A stretch of DNA of 19,907 nucleotides from Candidatus Bathyarchaeota archaeon (GCA_030672945.1 DAOVFL010000003.1:1-19907); one strand, 5' to 3'. Shown: positions 1 through 7,537, counted from the stretch's first letter. Numbers and translations are program-made. The notes: generated by a model from the letters alone, not told the origin.

Positions 1-431
1 CCTGCATCTGCAGCCATTAAAGTAATTTCTACGCATACTTTTGTTCCTTCACACACAAGTCTGAGAGTATTAGCAATTAATTCTAAAGGTTGAATTGAAC
101 CAAAATCTTTACGAATCGCTCGTTCCACGCCGCTTAAAGCATGGATTCCCCTGAAAATCTTCGCTCCATTTTCCAGAATTTCTCTCGCATATTCATCCTT
201 TAACTCGATCTTCCCGGGTTCACGAAAACCAGAACAGTGTGTTACTACTATGACATCATACCCTTTGAATATTTTGGATACTTTTACCCCTGTTTCACCA
301 GTTGTTGAAGCAACTAATATGTTTCTTACACACTCTTTTTCTACATATTCTTTAACCAACTCTAATAGAACATCAACATTGTGTTTACCTGAATTTTCAA
401 AATAGGTCACTTTTTTTTGAAGCAAGCTCAT
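1..431 (-). CDS. Pyruvate kinase C-terminal (alpha/beta) domain-like protein, 3' part cut by window edge
   Basis: About 143 residues are visible, open to the window edge, so the C-terminus is missing. The protein looks like the stand-alone archaeal relatives of the pyruvate kinase C-terminal domain: a predicted helix, then NILVASTTGETGVKVSKIF, then DVIVVTHCSGFREPG and a later KVCVEITLMAADAG. These match the alternating beta-strand/helix layout and the TGETG and VTHCSGF turns of that family. There is no catalytic barrel, so it is not a pyruvate kinase; its biochemical role is unknown. The start at 431 has GGTGG a few bases upstream. An in-frame ATG at 449, with AGGAT upstream, is an alternative. 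It lies downstream of nob1 on the same strand with a gap of about 55 nt. Confidence 0.7.
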   Translation of the reverse strand, partial: MSLLQKKVTYFENSGKHNVDVLLELVKEYVEKECVRNILVASTTGETGVKVSKIFKGYDVIVVTHCSGFREPGKIELKDEYAREILENGAKIFRGIHALSGVERAIRKDFGSIQPLELIANTLRLVCEGTKVCVEITLMAADA

Positions 432-486
432 AAGTTTCCACCGATTCATAAAATCCTAAACTTTCGTTTATTAATTTATCAGGTTA

Positions 487-1011
487 TCATTGTTTAAGCA
501 GTTTCTTTCTTAAGGGTTTTCTTTTTAATTTTGTGCCACAGATCTTGCATGTATTAAATTTGTAATTCGATGGATACCGTTTATAGCATGCTGGACAATA
601 TCTCATCCATTGTACACGGAAACGGATGCCAAATGTAGCTAGTGAAGCGAATTCAATGCCCATTTGGTCGGCAACATTCTGTATTGAGTAGTCATCTGTT
701 GCAATCAACGGTGAATACCCTTGTGTCTTAAGTTGTAAAGCCAATGCTAGGACTTGAAGATCTGCTTCTGAGAGGAAAAATGCGTCTCCGACAAATGTTG
801 CTGATGCTTTTGCTTTATTCATAAACATCCTTTCCGGCGTCTTAATTCTTAGCTTCCCACTTTCCACTGCTGTTTTAAACCTGACCCAAGCCATAGAGAT
901 TCCTGACATTTCCTTCCTAACTGCTGGAACGGTATACTGTTCCTCGCTTATTGAAAATGGGTCGAAACTAGCCACAAAGGCTGACGTATCCAAAATTATA
1001 ACCTTCTTCAT
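487..1011 (-). CDS. nob1: Nob1-like endonuclease (PIN domain plus zinc ribbon)
   Basis: 174 residues. An N-terminal PIN nuclease domain (about 1-130) carries acidic residues where the family needs them: D8 in ILDTSAF, D84 in SEADLQV and D106/D107 in IATDDYS. A C-terminal zinc ribbon has C139/C142 and C155/C158 (CPAC and CKIC), followed by a basic tail. PIN plus ribbon is the archaeal Nob1 architecture; the family cleaves the precursor at the 3' end of 16S rRNA during late small-subunit maturation. The start lies 4 nt after the NAD kinase stop, so the two are probably co-transcribed. It ends with TGA, which shows that TGA is a normal stop in this genome. The call rests on architecture and motifs. 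Confidence 0.9.
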   Translation of the reverse strand: MKKVIILDTSAFVASFDPFSISEEQYTVPAVRKEMSGISMAWVRFKTAVESGKLRIKTPERMFMNKAKASATFVGDAFFLSEADLQVLALALQLKTQGYSPLIATDDYSIQNVADQMGIEFASLATFGIRFRVQWMRYCPACYKRYPSNYKFNTCKICGTKLKRKPLRKKLLKQ

Positions 1012-1015
1012 TAGC

Positions 1016-1888
1016 TTATTCGTTGAATTTCTCTCCCAACTCGGTGAAAATAAGTCTGCTTCTTAAGCGGTGGTAAAAATTCTTCCTGAATCTTATAAAA
1101 GAAGCTTGATATCTAGAACGGGTAACAGTCAAACTTGTAGGTTCAGAATCTACGATTTTGCGGTGTTGTCCGTCGATCACCACTAGCGTTCTTTTTGGTC
1201 TAAGAACGTCAACTGTAAGGTTTGAATCCGCTGGAAATACAATTGAACGGAAAACGCTTAAGGCACATACAGGTGTAAGAACAAACGCGTCTACGCTTGG
1301 ATCTAAAACAGGTCCCCCGGCTGAGAGTGAATAACCAGTGGAGCCGGTTTGTGTGGCTACCATTAATCCGTCTGCTTGGCAACTCAGAATTGGTTCCATA
1401 TCTTTTATGATTCGAGCGTAAAGTAATTTTGCCGGCTCATCAGCCGTGATTAACACTTCATTTAAAGCGTCTGGAAATTTGATGCCGTCTATGGTTACCG
1501 AAAGTTTCATGCACCTTTCAAGAGTGAATTCTCCCTTCAAATACCTGTCTACTGCGTTAAAGACCTGTTCGGGCTCTACTTCTGTCAGAAAACCTCTGAC
1601 GCCCATGTTTACTGCAAGTATTGGCTGTCCAGGTTTTGGAATTGAGATGCCTGTTCTTAAGATTGTTCCGTCTCCACCAACCGTGATTATGAAGTCAGTT
1701 TTCATCCGTTCTAGGGATACACTTTTTTCTCTCATCCCCATTTTTTGGGCTAATGTGTCTTCCACATATACCTCTAATCCTCTTGCTGTTAGATATTTAG
1801 CTAGATCTTCAGCGAGTTTTATGGCTTTTTTCATGTCAAAACGGGCAACTAAACCTACACTTTTGTACAAAGTTTCACTTTCCAACAC
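1016..1888 (-). CDS. nadK: NAD kinase
   Basis: 290 residues from a GTG start. Phosphorylates NAD to NADP in the cytoplasm. The diagnostic motifs are present and in order: VGGDGTILR (GGDGT at 71-75), NMGVRGFLTEV (94-104), the NE pair (143-144) and the glycine-rich TGSTGYSLSAGGP (181-193). Length fits archaeal NAD kinases. The start is uncertain: a TATA-like box on the minus strand at about 1903-1911 would put transcription initiation near 1882-1886, so a TTG at 1870, giving MYKSVGLVARFD, may be the real start. First gene of a minus-strand group with nob1 4 nt downstream. Confidence 0.93.
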   Translation of the reverse strand: MLESETLYKSVGLVARFDMKKAIKLAEDLAKYLTARGLEVYVEDTLAQKMGMREKSVSLERMKTDFIITVGGDGTILRTGISIPKPGQPILAVNMGVRGFLTEVEPEQVFNAVDRYLKGEFTLERCMKLSVTIDGIKFPDALNEVLITADEPAKLLYARIIKDMEPILSCQADGLMVATQTGSTGYSLSAGGPVLDPSVDAFVLTPVCALSVFRSIVFPADSNLTVDVLRPKRTLVVIDGQHRKIVDSEPTSLTVTRSRYQASFIRFRKNFYHRLRSRLIFTELGEKFNE

Positions 1889-1902
1889 TAGCGATACCTT
1901 AA

Positions 1903-1928
1903 TCTATATATGAGTGGTGTTTAAAATT
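1903..1928. promoter_or_regulatory. Divergent TATA boxes for NAD kinase (-) and aIF5A (+)
   Basis: The intergenic segment between the GTG of NAD kinase and the ATG of aIF5A holds CTATATATG (about 1904-1912, read on the minus strand) and TTTAAAATT (1920-1928, plus strand). The plus box is about 26 nt before position 1950, giving aIF5A a leader of about 14 nt with GGTGGTG just before its ATG. Inferred from spacing only. Confidence 0.5.
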
Positions 1929-1963
1929 GCTATGGATGAAAGCAATAACATGGTGGTGTTAGT

Positions 1964-2356
1964 ATGAGTAAACCAGCCGGTGTTGGAAGCCTACGTGAAG
2001 GTCGCTACATAATTGTGGATGGTGAACCATGTCGAATAGTTGGCATAACTAAGTCAAAACCTGGAAAACACGGGGCAGCCAAGGCAAGGATTGTCGCTAT
2101 CGGCATTTTTGATGATGCCAAGAGAAGCTTTGTAAAGCCTGTAGATGCGAACGTAGAAGTACCGATAATTAATAAGAGAAGTGGGCAAGTGTTTTCGGTG
2201 ACGTCTTCCGGCGTTCAAATAATGGATTTGGAAACCTATGAATACTTAGATGCGCCTTTTCCTGAAGACAAAGATTTGAAGGCAAAACTTGTCTCCGGCG
2301 TTCAAATTGAATATTGGCAGATATTGGGCAGAGTTAAAATTATTAGGATTAAATAG
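1964..2356 (+). CDS. eif5a: Translation initiation factor aIF5A
   Basis: 130 residues, full length for archaeal aIF5A. The N-terminal SH3-like domain contains the hypusination loop SKPGKHGAAK; K35 is the residue that deoxyhypusine synthase modifies. The C-terminal half is an OB fold. The factor binds the ribosomal E site and relieves stalling. GGTGGTG at 1952-1958 is the ribosome-binding site, 5 nt ahead of the ATG. It stands alone, divergent from the NAD kinase operon. Nothing in the sequence is unusual for the family. Confidence 0.97.
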   Translation: MSKPAGVGSLREGRYIIVDGEPCRIVGITKSKPGKHGAAKARIVAIGIFDDAKRSFVKPVDANVEVPIINKRSGQVFSVTSSGVQIMDLETYEYLDAPFPEDKDLKAKLVSGVQIEYWQILGRVKIIRIK

Positions 2357-2693
2357 AATGAGATTAAAGGTTAATCCAGTGGAAAATCACTTCAATAGTC
2401 TTTTATTCTTTTCAAGAGGCTGTACATTTTCGTAACATAGTAATGTAGAATTAATGGATGTAAAACAGTTTTGACAAGAGAGCTTCAAATAGTGTATGAA
2501 TAGTAACTTTTGAGATGTCTGAATCTCTGTCGAAAGAGGTTGTTCGTTGGACGTTGCTGCCACATACAACAGGAAGATTTGAAAAGTGGCTGGGTAATCT
2601 GCAAGACTCGATAGCTATAGTAACTCTTTACACCGAGTGCGCACTTGACTAACAATTTTTTATAAATGTGTGGTTTGTACCATGTAGTTAATT
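2357..2693. other. Gene-poor spacer with one weak 45-codon ORF
   Basis: No recognisable gene or RNA. The only coding-like stretch is a 45-codon plus-strand reading frame at 2515-2652, starting MSESLSKEVVRWTLLPHT and ending VTLYTECALD. It has amphipathic character but no clear ribosome-binding site and I do not recognise it. A minus-strand reading frame across 2387-2569 has low-complexity composition and no start signal, so I do not call it. The stretch ends with the promoter of the next element. Confidence 0.3.
2657..2666 (+). promoter_or_regulatory. TATA box upstream of TGA-interrupted ORF
   Basis: TTTTTATAAA is centred about 30 nt before the ATG at 2694, predicting a nearly leaderless transcript, the common archaeal arrangement. 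This makes the following interrupted reading frame more likely to be a real or recently functional gene. Confidence 0.5.
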
Positions 2694-2849
2694 ATGAACT
2701 ATCTCGAACCAGAAGGTCTAAGCGTTACTTCTCTTGACGAAGCTATCGTCTGAAGTAAGGTTAAGTGTGAAGGCAAGACTGTGACGGTTACTCCTGACGC
2801 TGCAATTATCTTTCCATGAGTTGCTGCTGCCATTTTAGATCGTGTTTAA
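2694..2849 (+). pseudogene. Small coding-like ORF with two in-frame TGA codons
   Basis: One frame runs 52 codons from ATG to TAA, broken only by TGA at 2751-2753 and 2817-2819. The three pieces read MNYLEPEGLSVTSLDEAIV, then SKVKCEGKTVTVTPDAAIIFP, then VAAAILDRV. Composition and alternation look like a small soluble alpha/beta protein, and the frame does not shift across either TGA. Both TGA codons could be TGG (Trp) with a single G-to-A change. Other genes here end in TGA and encode Trp with TGG, so general recoding is excluded. The simplest reading is a young pseudogene; readthrough or selenocysteine insertion is a remote alternative. I do not recognise the family. Confidence 0.45.
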
Positions 2850-2854
2850 CTCCA

Positions 2855-3046
2855 TCAAATCCAATCGACGTGTCTAAAACCTAAATAGAGTATTGAAAGT
2901 ATCACTCCCCAACTTAACGCTATGACAGCTACTTCCAAAACTAGGCTATCGTTTAGATAACTCCAGCTAACCCAAGCACTTATTCCACATAAACCTACTA
3001 ATAGGAAGATGAACATAGCAAAATGGATTGCGCGTTCCACCGTCAT
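2855..3046 (-). CDS. Small membrane protein, two transmembrane helices
   Basis: 63 residues with two hydrophobic segments, about residues 7-29 (HFAMFIFLLVGLCGISAWVS) and 36-56 (VLEVAVIALSWGVILSILYL), separated by the short polar turn YLNDS. It would be a hairpin in the cytoplasmic membrane. GGATGAG lies just ahead of the ATG. I do not recognise the family. Its neighbours, an interrupted ORF and a guide RNA, give no functional clue. The regular helix-turn-helix hydrophobicity argues for a real gene. Confidence 0.5.
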   Translation of the reverse strand: MTVERAIHFAMFIFLLVGLCGISAWVSWSYLNDSLVLEVAVIALSWGVILSILYLGFRHVDWI

Positions 3047-3111
3047 AATGTCTCATCCGCTAAACTTGTTTTAAGAGTTAGTATAGCTTACTGTTAAGAG
3101 TTTTTGTCAAA

Positions 3112-3125
3112 CAATTTATTTTATG
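3112..3125 (+). promoter_or_regulatory. TATA-like promoter for the C/D box sRNA
   Basis: The AT-rich segment CAATTTATTTTATG is centred about 25 nt before the start of the sRNA terminal stem at 3143, the archaeal TATA-to-start spacing. Inferred from position. Confidence 0.4.
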
Positions 3126-3142
3126 TTTTGTTCACTATATTT

Positions 3143-3209
3143 AGAAGCCAATGATGCAAAAAGAGCCCTCTGATTTGTGACGACGCCTTAAACAATTGCT
3201 GAGGCTTCT
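3143..3209 (+). ncRNA. C/D box guide sRNA (2'-O-methylation guide)
   Basis: All parts of an archaeal C/D box sRNA are present in order. A 7-bp terminal stem is formed by AGAAGCC (3143-3149) and GGCTTCT (3203-3209). Box C is ATGATGC (3151-3157), one base off the RUGAUGA consensus. Guide 1 is 12 nt (3158-3169), box D' is CTGA (3170-3173), box C' is GTGACGA (3177-3183), guide 2 is 15 nt (3184-3198) and box D is CTGA (3199-3202). By the D-plus-five rule, guide 2 would direct methylation of a U in a target reading CAAUUGUUUAAGGCG, and guide 1 a C in AGGGCUCUUUUU. I could not identify either target from memory. The RNA lies antisense to the region just downstream of the hsp20 gene. Expected protein partners are L7Ae, Nop5 and fibrillarin. 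Confidence 0.75.
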
Positions 3210-3220
3210 AACTCATTCCT

Positions 3221-3655
3221 TTAGATGTCCCTTTCCTGTTTCCGGGGCAGTCGAATCTCAAAAATTCCCCTTTTGAAACGAACTTCCATTTTATCGATAT
3301 CCACTGATACTGGGATGCGTATTTGACAGCGAAGTGTTTGAAAACCACCTTTGTAGTGGGTTATGCCGAAATCGTCTAATCGTATTTTTCGTTTCATCTT
3401 CGCTAATATCTCGATGGTATCTTCGCTTACGGGTTTAACATGAATTGTGTTTTCTTCTGCATAAGGTAGGTCACTAGTAACGATTACTTCTGTCGGTGTC
3501 ACCATTATGTTACTTAGTGGTTCCATCGTGCAAGCCCTATGATCCCAGCTTGGTTTTTCAATTAATGCTTCTCTAAATCTTTCTGTCCACTTCTCTAAAT
3601 TTTCGAAGTACTCTTCGAAAATTTCAAAAATAGAACGCCTTCTCTTATTTGACAT
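3221..3655 (-). CDS. hsp20: Hsp20/alpha-crystallin family small heat shock protein
   Basis: 144 residues. The N-terminus (1-35) is basic, then an aromatic and acidic helix. The alpha-crystallin domain follows (about 45-140) with IMVTPTEVIVTSDLP, IEILAKMKRK, FQTLRCQIRIPVSVD and FKRGIFEIRLPRK; the last corresponds to the family's A-x-x-x-n-G-v-L-x-v-x-x-P signature. These oligomeric cytoplasmic chaperones hold unfolding proteins. It lacks a clear C-terminal IXI/V extension beyond RLPRKQERDI. AGGTGA at about 3663-3668 lies 7 nt before the ATG and overlaps the stop of the PAC2 gene, so the pair is probably one transcript. Confidence 0.9.
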   Translation of the reverse strand: MSNKRRRSIFEIFEEYFENLEKWTERFREALIEKPSWDHRACTMEPLSNIMVTPTEVIVTSDLPYAEENTIHVKPVSEDTIEILAKMKRKIRLDDFGITHYKGGFQTLRCQIRIPVSVDIDKMEVRFKRGIFEIRLPRKQERDI

Positions 3656-3667
3656 TTCACCGTCACC

Positions 3668-4444
3668 TCATGACACATACAATGGTATGTCGTACTCCTG
3701 TGTTTTCTTCATCTTTGACAGCTCTTGACGAGTTCGCTTCATTACGTCCCTAGCCCTCAAGCGGATTTCCTCACCCTTTTCAAGAAGTTTCGAAACGTCG
3801 ACTTTTATACCCAGAACGCGTGTTAATTCCTTCAATAATGCCGCTGCTGCTTCAGGATCTGGATAGTTAAAAAAACACTGTGCAAGTAGAGTAATGGCTG
3901 GTATTTTTGTGCTTGCGCAGTACTGCATCATAATTGCTTGAGGACCAACCATGTACCCTTCCTTCAACACTTGTATACCCTTATTTTGAACCACCTTCAA
4001 GGTTTCCGGGTTTGATGCTGCTGCAAACACGTTCAATTTCTCAATGTCTTGTCTATCTTGAACTGGAATACCGCTCATTGAAATCATCATTTTAACATTT
4101 TTGCTTGTTCCCCAATCAATCAGAGTATGCATTATTGGATAGATTGTATCTGATGATATGGCTGTCTCAGAAACAGCAAGAAGAATATCATGATTTCCGA
4201 AAATTCTCACAGGTGAATGGGGTAACCCTTCATGTAAGACAATTAAAGGTGGTAGCAATCTTGAATCCATAGACGCCACCTCTGTCAATTTAAATTCTGA
4301 TATTAAATGTGAAGCTGCAATGACACCAACTAATCCAACATCTGGGAATCCGAAAAGCATAATACCGTCATGTGGAACATCTTTTCTCTCTATAATTTTA
4401 ACTTCTTTACTCAAATTTATCCCTAAATTACTTTTTAGGCTCAA
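3668..4444 (-). CDS. PAC2 family protein (proteasome assembly chaperone-like)
   Basis: 258 residues from a TTG. The N-terminal half carries the PAC2 family hallmark GIMLFGFPDVGLVGVIAASH (about 27-46), then LPPLIVLHEGLPHSPVRIFG. The C-terminal helical part (about 200-250) is charged and ends with a basic helix. PAC2 proteins in eukaryotes chaperone 20S proteasome assembly; the archaeal members are commonly annotated as carboxylate-amine ligase or proteasome-assembly related, with no firmly established role. A TTG at 4414, preceded by AGGGAT, is an attractive alternative start. It pairs with hsp20 downstream (12-nt gap), so a protein-quality-control link is a reasonable inference. Confidence 0.85.
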   Translation of the reverse strand: MSLKSNLGINLSKEVKIIERKDVPHDGIMLFGFPDVGLVGVIAASHLISEFKLTEVASMDSRLLPPLIVLHEGLPHSPVRIFGNHDILLAVSETAISSDTIYPIMHTLIDWGTSKNVKMMISMSGIPVQDRQDIEKLNVFAAASNPETLKVVQNKGIQVLKEGYMVGPQAIMMQYCASTKIPAITLLAQCFFNYPDPEAAAALLKELTRVLGIKVDVSKLLEKGEEIRLRARDVMKRTRQELSKMKKTQEYDIPLYVS

Positions 4445-4490
4445 GAGGTGTAAAAGGCTTGTGGAAATTAGAGCTTGAAAACTAAATATC

Positions 4491-4498
4491 TATTTAAA
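4491..4498 (+). promoter_or_regulatory. TATA box for SRP54 operon
   Basis: TATTTAAA, about 30 nt before the preferred ATG at 4529. Because this box falls inside the longer possible reading frame from 4475, it supports 4529 as the real start. It is partly palindromic and may also serve the divergent PAC2 gene. Confidence 0.5.
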
Positions 4499-4528
4499 GG
4501 CGTAAACAACTTAATTCACGGGAAAACT

Positions 4529-5863
4529 ATGGCTCTAGAACGTTTAGGCTCCTCACTTCATGCAGCTTTAAAAAAAGTTTTCAGAGCCTCTATTGTTGAT
4601 GAGGCTACTGTTAGAGAGCTTGTTCGAGACATACAAAGAGCTCTGCTTCAAGCAGATGTAAACGTTAAGCTTGTACTCAATATTTCAAAACGAATAGAAA
4701 ACAGAGCATTAAAGGAAAAAATTCCTCCAGGAATTTCAAGACGGGAACATGTGATTAAGGTTGTTTATGAAGAGCTGGCGCGGTTTTTAGGAGAAAAACC
4801 AGTTCCAATAAAGGTAGAGCCTGGAAAAAGGAAAGTAAGAATGCTCGTCGGCATACAAGGCTCTGGAAAAACAACAGCAGCAGCCAAACTTGCAAGATAC
4901 TATCAAAAAAGAGGATTGAAAACAGCTTTAATCTGTGCAGACACGTACCGCCCAGGCGCGTATGCACAACTCCAGCAACTAGCAAACAGAATAAATGTGC
5001 CTCTGTATGGAGACCCGAAGGCTAAGAACCCTGTCAAACTAGCCTCAGAAGGTTTGGAACACTTCAGTGGTAAAGACTTGATAATTATTGATACTGCTGG
5101 TCGTCACAAAAAAGAACAAAAATTAATTAAAGAGATGAAAATGCTTGAGAAAAAGCTAAAACCAGACGAAATAATGTTAGTGATTGACGGAACAATCGGC
5201 CAACAAGCACTGGGTCAGGCAAAAGCCTTCAATGAAGCAACACCTATAGGTTCAATCCTCGTAACGAAACTAGATGGGTCGGCCAGGGGAGGCGGTGCGC
5301 TCTCAGCGGTTGCAGCCACAGGTGCGCCTATAAAGTTCATCAGCACAGGCGAAAAAATACAAGATATTGAATCTTTCATCCCTTCTCGTTTCGTGGGCAG
5401 ATTACTAGGCATGGGTGATCTGGAAACATTACTTGAGAAGGTCAGTGAAGCAGAAATAAAGGTTCCAGAAAAGAAGGCAAAGGCTATCTTAAGCGGTAAG
5501 TTCTCACTAACAGACATGTATGAACAATTTGAAGCAATGAAGGGAATGGGCCCCTTCCGGAAACTCCTGAAAATGCTTCCAGGCATGTCATACAATATAC
5601 CGGAAGAAATGGTAGATCTGGCTGAAGACCGTTTGGAGAAGTGGCGTGTAATTATTCAGTCTATGACGATAAAAGAAAAGGGAACCCCTAAGATTTTAAA
5701 TGCTTCACGAATAAGACGTGTGGCAAATGGTTCTGGAACAAGCGAGAGAGAAGTGAAGGAGCTTCTAAAGCAGTACTCTATGATGCGTCGCATGCTAAAA
5801 ACTCTACGGAGAAAAAAGAAGCTACCATTTTTGAAAAAGGGCATGTCACTAGATTTTAGGTAA
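4529..5863 (+). CDS. srp54: Signal recognition particle GTPase SRP54
   Basis: 444 residues from ATG 4529; the frame is open upstream to 4475, but family members begin near MALERLGSSL and the TATA box argues for 4529. The N domain (1-95) is helical. The G domain shows G1 GIQGSGKTTAAAK (108-120, GSGKTT 111-116), DTYRPGA (138-144), DTAGRHK (188-194) and TKLDG (246-250). The methionine-rich M domain (about 295-444) includes MKGMGPFRKLLKMLPGM. SRP54 binds signal peptides and 7S RNA and delivers ribosomes to FtsY at the membrane. First gene of a plus-strand run reaching the HemK-like gene at 9952; pus10 begins about 30 nt downstream. Confidence 0.97.
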   Translation: MALERLGSSLHAALKKVFRASIVDEATVRELVRDIQRALLQADVNVKLVLNISKRIENRALKEKIPPGISRREHVIKVVYEELARFLGEKPVPIKVEPGKRKVRMLVGIQGSGKTTAAAKLARYYQKRGLKTALICADTYRPGAYAQLQQLANRINVPLYGDPKAKNPVKLASEGLEHFSGKDLIIIDTAGRHKKEQKLIKEMKMLEKKLKPDEIMLVIDGTIGQQALGQAKAFNEATPIGSILVTKLDGSARGGGALSAVAATGAPIKFISTGEKIQDIESFIPSRFVGRLLGMGDLETLLEKVSEAEIKVPEKKAKAILSGKFSLTDMYEQFEAMKGMGPFRKLLKMLPGMSYNIPEEMVDLAEDRLEKWRVIIQSMTIKEKGTPKILNASRIRRVANGSGTSEREVKELLKQYSMMRRMLKTLRRKKKLPFLKKGMSLDFR

Positions 5864-5894
5864 CCCTGCTAGAGTGCAAAAGAGGGATTACATT

Positions 5895-7226
5895 ATGAAT
5901 ATTCTAGGAAAATCTTTGATAATGCTTAAGAAATACCCGTTGTGTAATCATTGTCTAGGAAGACAATTCGCGCTGCTAGGGTATGGCATGGAAAACTATG
6001 AAAGGGGGCGAATGATAAAAACTATTTTAACAATGGAGGCTCACATGCTTGCTCTTTCCAAAAATAAGAAAGGTATAAGAAATCTTAAAATCCTTGCAAC
6101 AAACGGCTTCTTCGAAACAGCCAAAGAAATATTACATAGAATGAAAAAACGTATTCCAAGTCATGCTCCAAAAACCTGCTTTCTCTGTGAGGATAGATTT
6201 AAAATTGTTGACGAGCTTGTGAAAAGAGCTCTATATGAGCTTAAGGACTATGAATATACCAACTTTTTGGTAGGCATACAACTCCCTGTCTTAGTTGAAG
6301 AACGTGAAGATGAGTTCAAGGCTGAATTCGAAGTATGTCATGGCGAAGACATACGAAACGAGTTTGGACGAATAATAGGTAAAAGGATTGCTGAACACCA
6401 TGGGAAAAGTGTGGAATATAAGAGACCTGAAGTGGTTCTGCTTATTAATCCCGTGACAGAAGAGGTGAAGTTGCAAGTAAATCCGCTCTATGTTGCTGGG
6501 CGTTATAGGAAAATGGTTAGGGGGATACCTCAATCAAAATGGCTATGTTCCCACTGCAGGGGAAAAGGCTGTAAGAATTGTAGCTGGACTGGTAAAATGT
6601 ACTCAGAATCAGTAGAGGAAATAATCGAGAAACCTTTTCTAGATTTTACGAATGGTGTTAAAGCATCATTTCATGCTTCAGGAAGGGAAGATATTGACGC
6701 TCGTATGTTGGGCAATGGTAGACCTTTCGTAATAGAAATCAAGAAATCTATGAAGCGGTTTTTAGACCTTGAAAAGCTTGAGAAGGCTGTTAATGCTTAC
6801 GCTGAAGGTAAAGTTGAAGTTTCAAATTTGAGGTTTGCAAGTAAAGATGTTGTCAGAAAGGTGAAAAAGGCAGAGTCTGCACAAAAAGAATATCGTGTCA
6901 TCATAGAATTCGAAACTAAAGTCACAGCTAAAAATCTGCATCTTATTGAAGAGAAGCTAACGAAGGTCTTGATTAAGCAGAGAACTCCAATGCGTGTCTT
7001 GCATAGACGGGCAGATTTGACACGAGAAAAGTACATATACGAGGTTAAGATAAAGAAGTTGTCGCCTAAAAAGGCTGAAATGAAAATACGCTGTGAAGGA
7101 GGACTGTACGTTAAAGAGTTGGTGAATGGTGATGAAGGAAGAACCAAACCCAGCGTTTCAGAAATTCTTAAAGGCAAAGTGGCGCCGATAGAGCTTGATG
7201 TTCTAAACGTAATTATGAAGGATTAA
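5895..7226 (+). CDS. pus10: tRNA pseudouridine synthase Pus10
   Basis: 443 residues from ATG 5895, which has GAGGGAT at suitable spacing; a GTG at 5874 adds seven residues. The N-terminal THUMP-containing region carries a zinc site from CNHC (C17, C20) and CFLC (C95, C98). A second knuckle CSHCRGKGCKNC (218-229) precedes the catalytic domain. The catalytic Asp lies in GREDIDARMLGNGRPF (263-278). The C-terminal strands include LHRRADLTREK and GGLYVKELVNGD, typical of the fold. Archaeal Pus10 makes pseudouridine 54 and 55 of the tRNA T-loop. It sits 12 nt upstream of eL21 within the SRP54 run. Confidence 0.95.
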   Translation: MNILGKSLIMLKKYPLCNHCLGRQFALLGYGMENYERGRMIKTILTMEAHMLALSKNKKGIRNLKILATNGFFETAKEILHRMKKRIPSHAPKTCFLCEDRFKIVDELVKRALYELKDYEYTNFLVGIQLPVLVEEREDEFKAEFEVCHGEDIRNEFGRIIGKRIAEHHGKSVEYKRPEVVLLINPVTEEVKLQVNPLYVAGRYRKMVRGIPQSKWLCSHCRGKGCKNCSWTGKMYSESVEEIIEKPFLDFTNGVKASFHASGREDIDARMLGNGRPFVIEIKKSMKRFLDLEKLEKAVNAYAEGKVEVSNLRFASKDVVRKVKKAESAQKEYRVIIEFETKVTAKNLHLIEEKLTKVLIKQRTPMRVLHRRADLTREKYIYEVKIKKLSPKKAEMKIRCEGGLYVKELVNGDEGRTKPSVSEILKGKVAPIELDVLNVIMKD

Positions 7227-7238
7227 GAGGTAACAAAA

Positions 7239-7532
7239 ATGAAAAAATCGAAGGGGTTTCGCTCAAGAACTCGGCTTCTTCTTAAAAAGAAACCGCGAGA
7301 AAAGGGCAAAATAAGCCTAAGCAAGTTGCTTCACCAATACCAATCTGGAGACCGCGTGGTCATTAAGATAGAGCCAAGCATCCAGAAAGGTATGCCTCAT
7401 AAGCGTTATCATGGTAAAGTCGGAACGGTAATTGAAAAACGTGGGAGAAGCTATGTTGTTAGCGTTACACAGGGAAAAACTGTTAAAGAGATTATTGTTA
7501 GACCTGAACATTTGGAACCTTATGAGAGTTGA
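7239..7532 (+). CDS. rpl21e: Ribosomal protein eL21
   Basis: 97 residues, normal for archaeal L21e. The N-terminus is very basic (KKSKGFRSRTRLLLKKKPRE), then an SH3-like barrel with GDRVVIKIEPSIQKGMPHKR, YHGKVGTVIEKRGRSYVVSV and IIVRPEHLEP, all characteristic of the family. It is a structural protein of the large subunit. GAGGT in the pus10 stop region serves as ribosome-binding site. The downstream rpo4 start is 5 nt after its TGA. Confidence 0.96.
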   Translation: MKKSKGFRSRTRLLLKKKPREKGKISLSKLLHQYQSGDRVVIKIEPSIQKGMPHKRYHGKVGTVIEKRGRSYVVSVTQGKTVKEIIVRPEHLEPYES

Positions 7533-7537
7533 TTTGA

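Noticed and set aside
1446..1913. 155-codon plus-strand open frame
   Set aside because: It lies fully antisense to NAD kinase, whose motifs are complete, and its translation has no recognisable pattern.
2387..2569. 60-codon minus-strand open frame
   Set aside because: No ribosome-binding site, no promoter, and a low-information translation; it lies in a spacer with many chance frames.
2694..2849. Genome-wide reassignment of TGA to tryptophan
   Set aside because: Several certain genes end in TGA at the family's expected C-terminus and use TGG for Trp, so TGA is a stop in this genome.
4475..4528. 18-codon N-terminal extension of SRP54
   Set aside because: It contains the likely TATA box and would be absent from the transcript; family members begin at the MALERLGSSL position.
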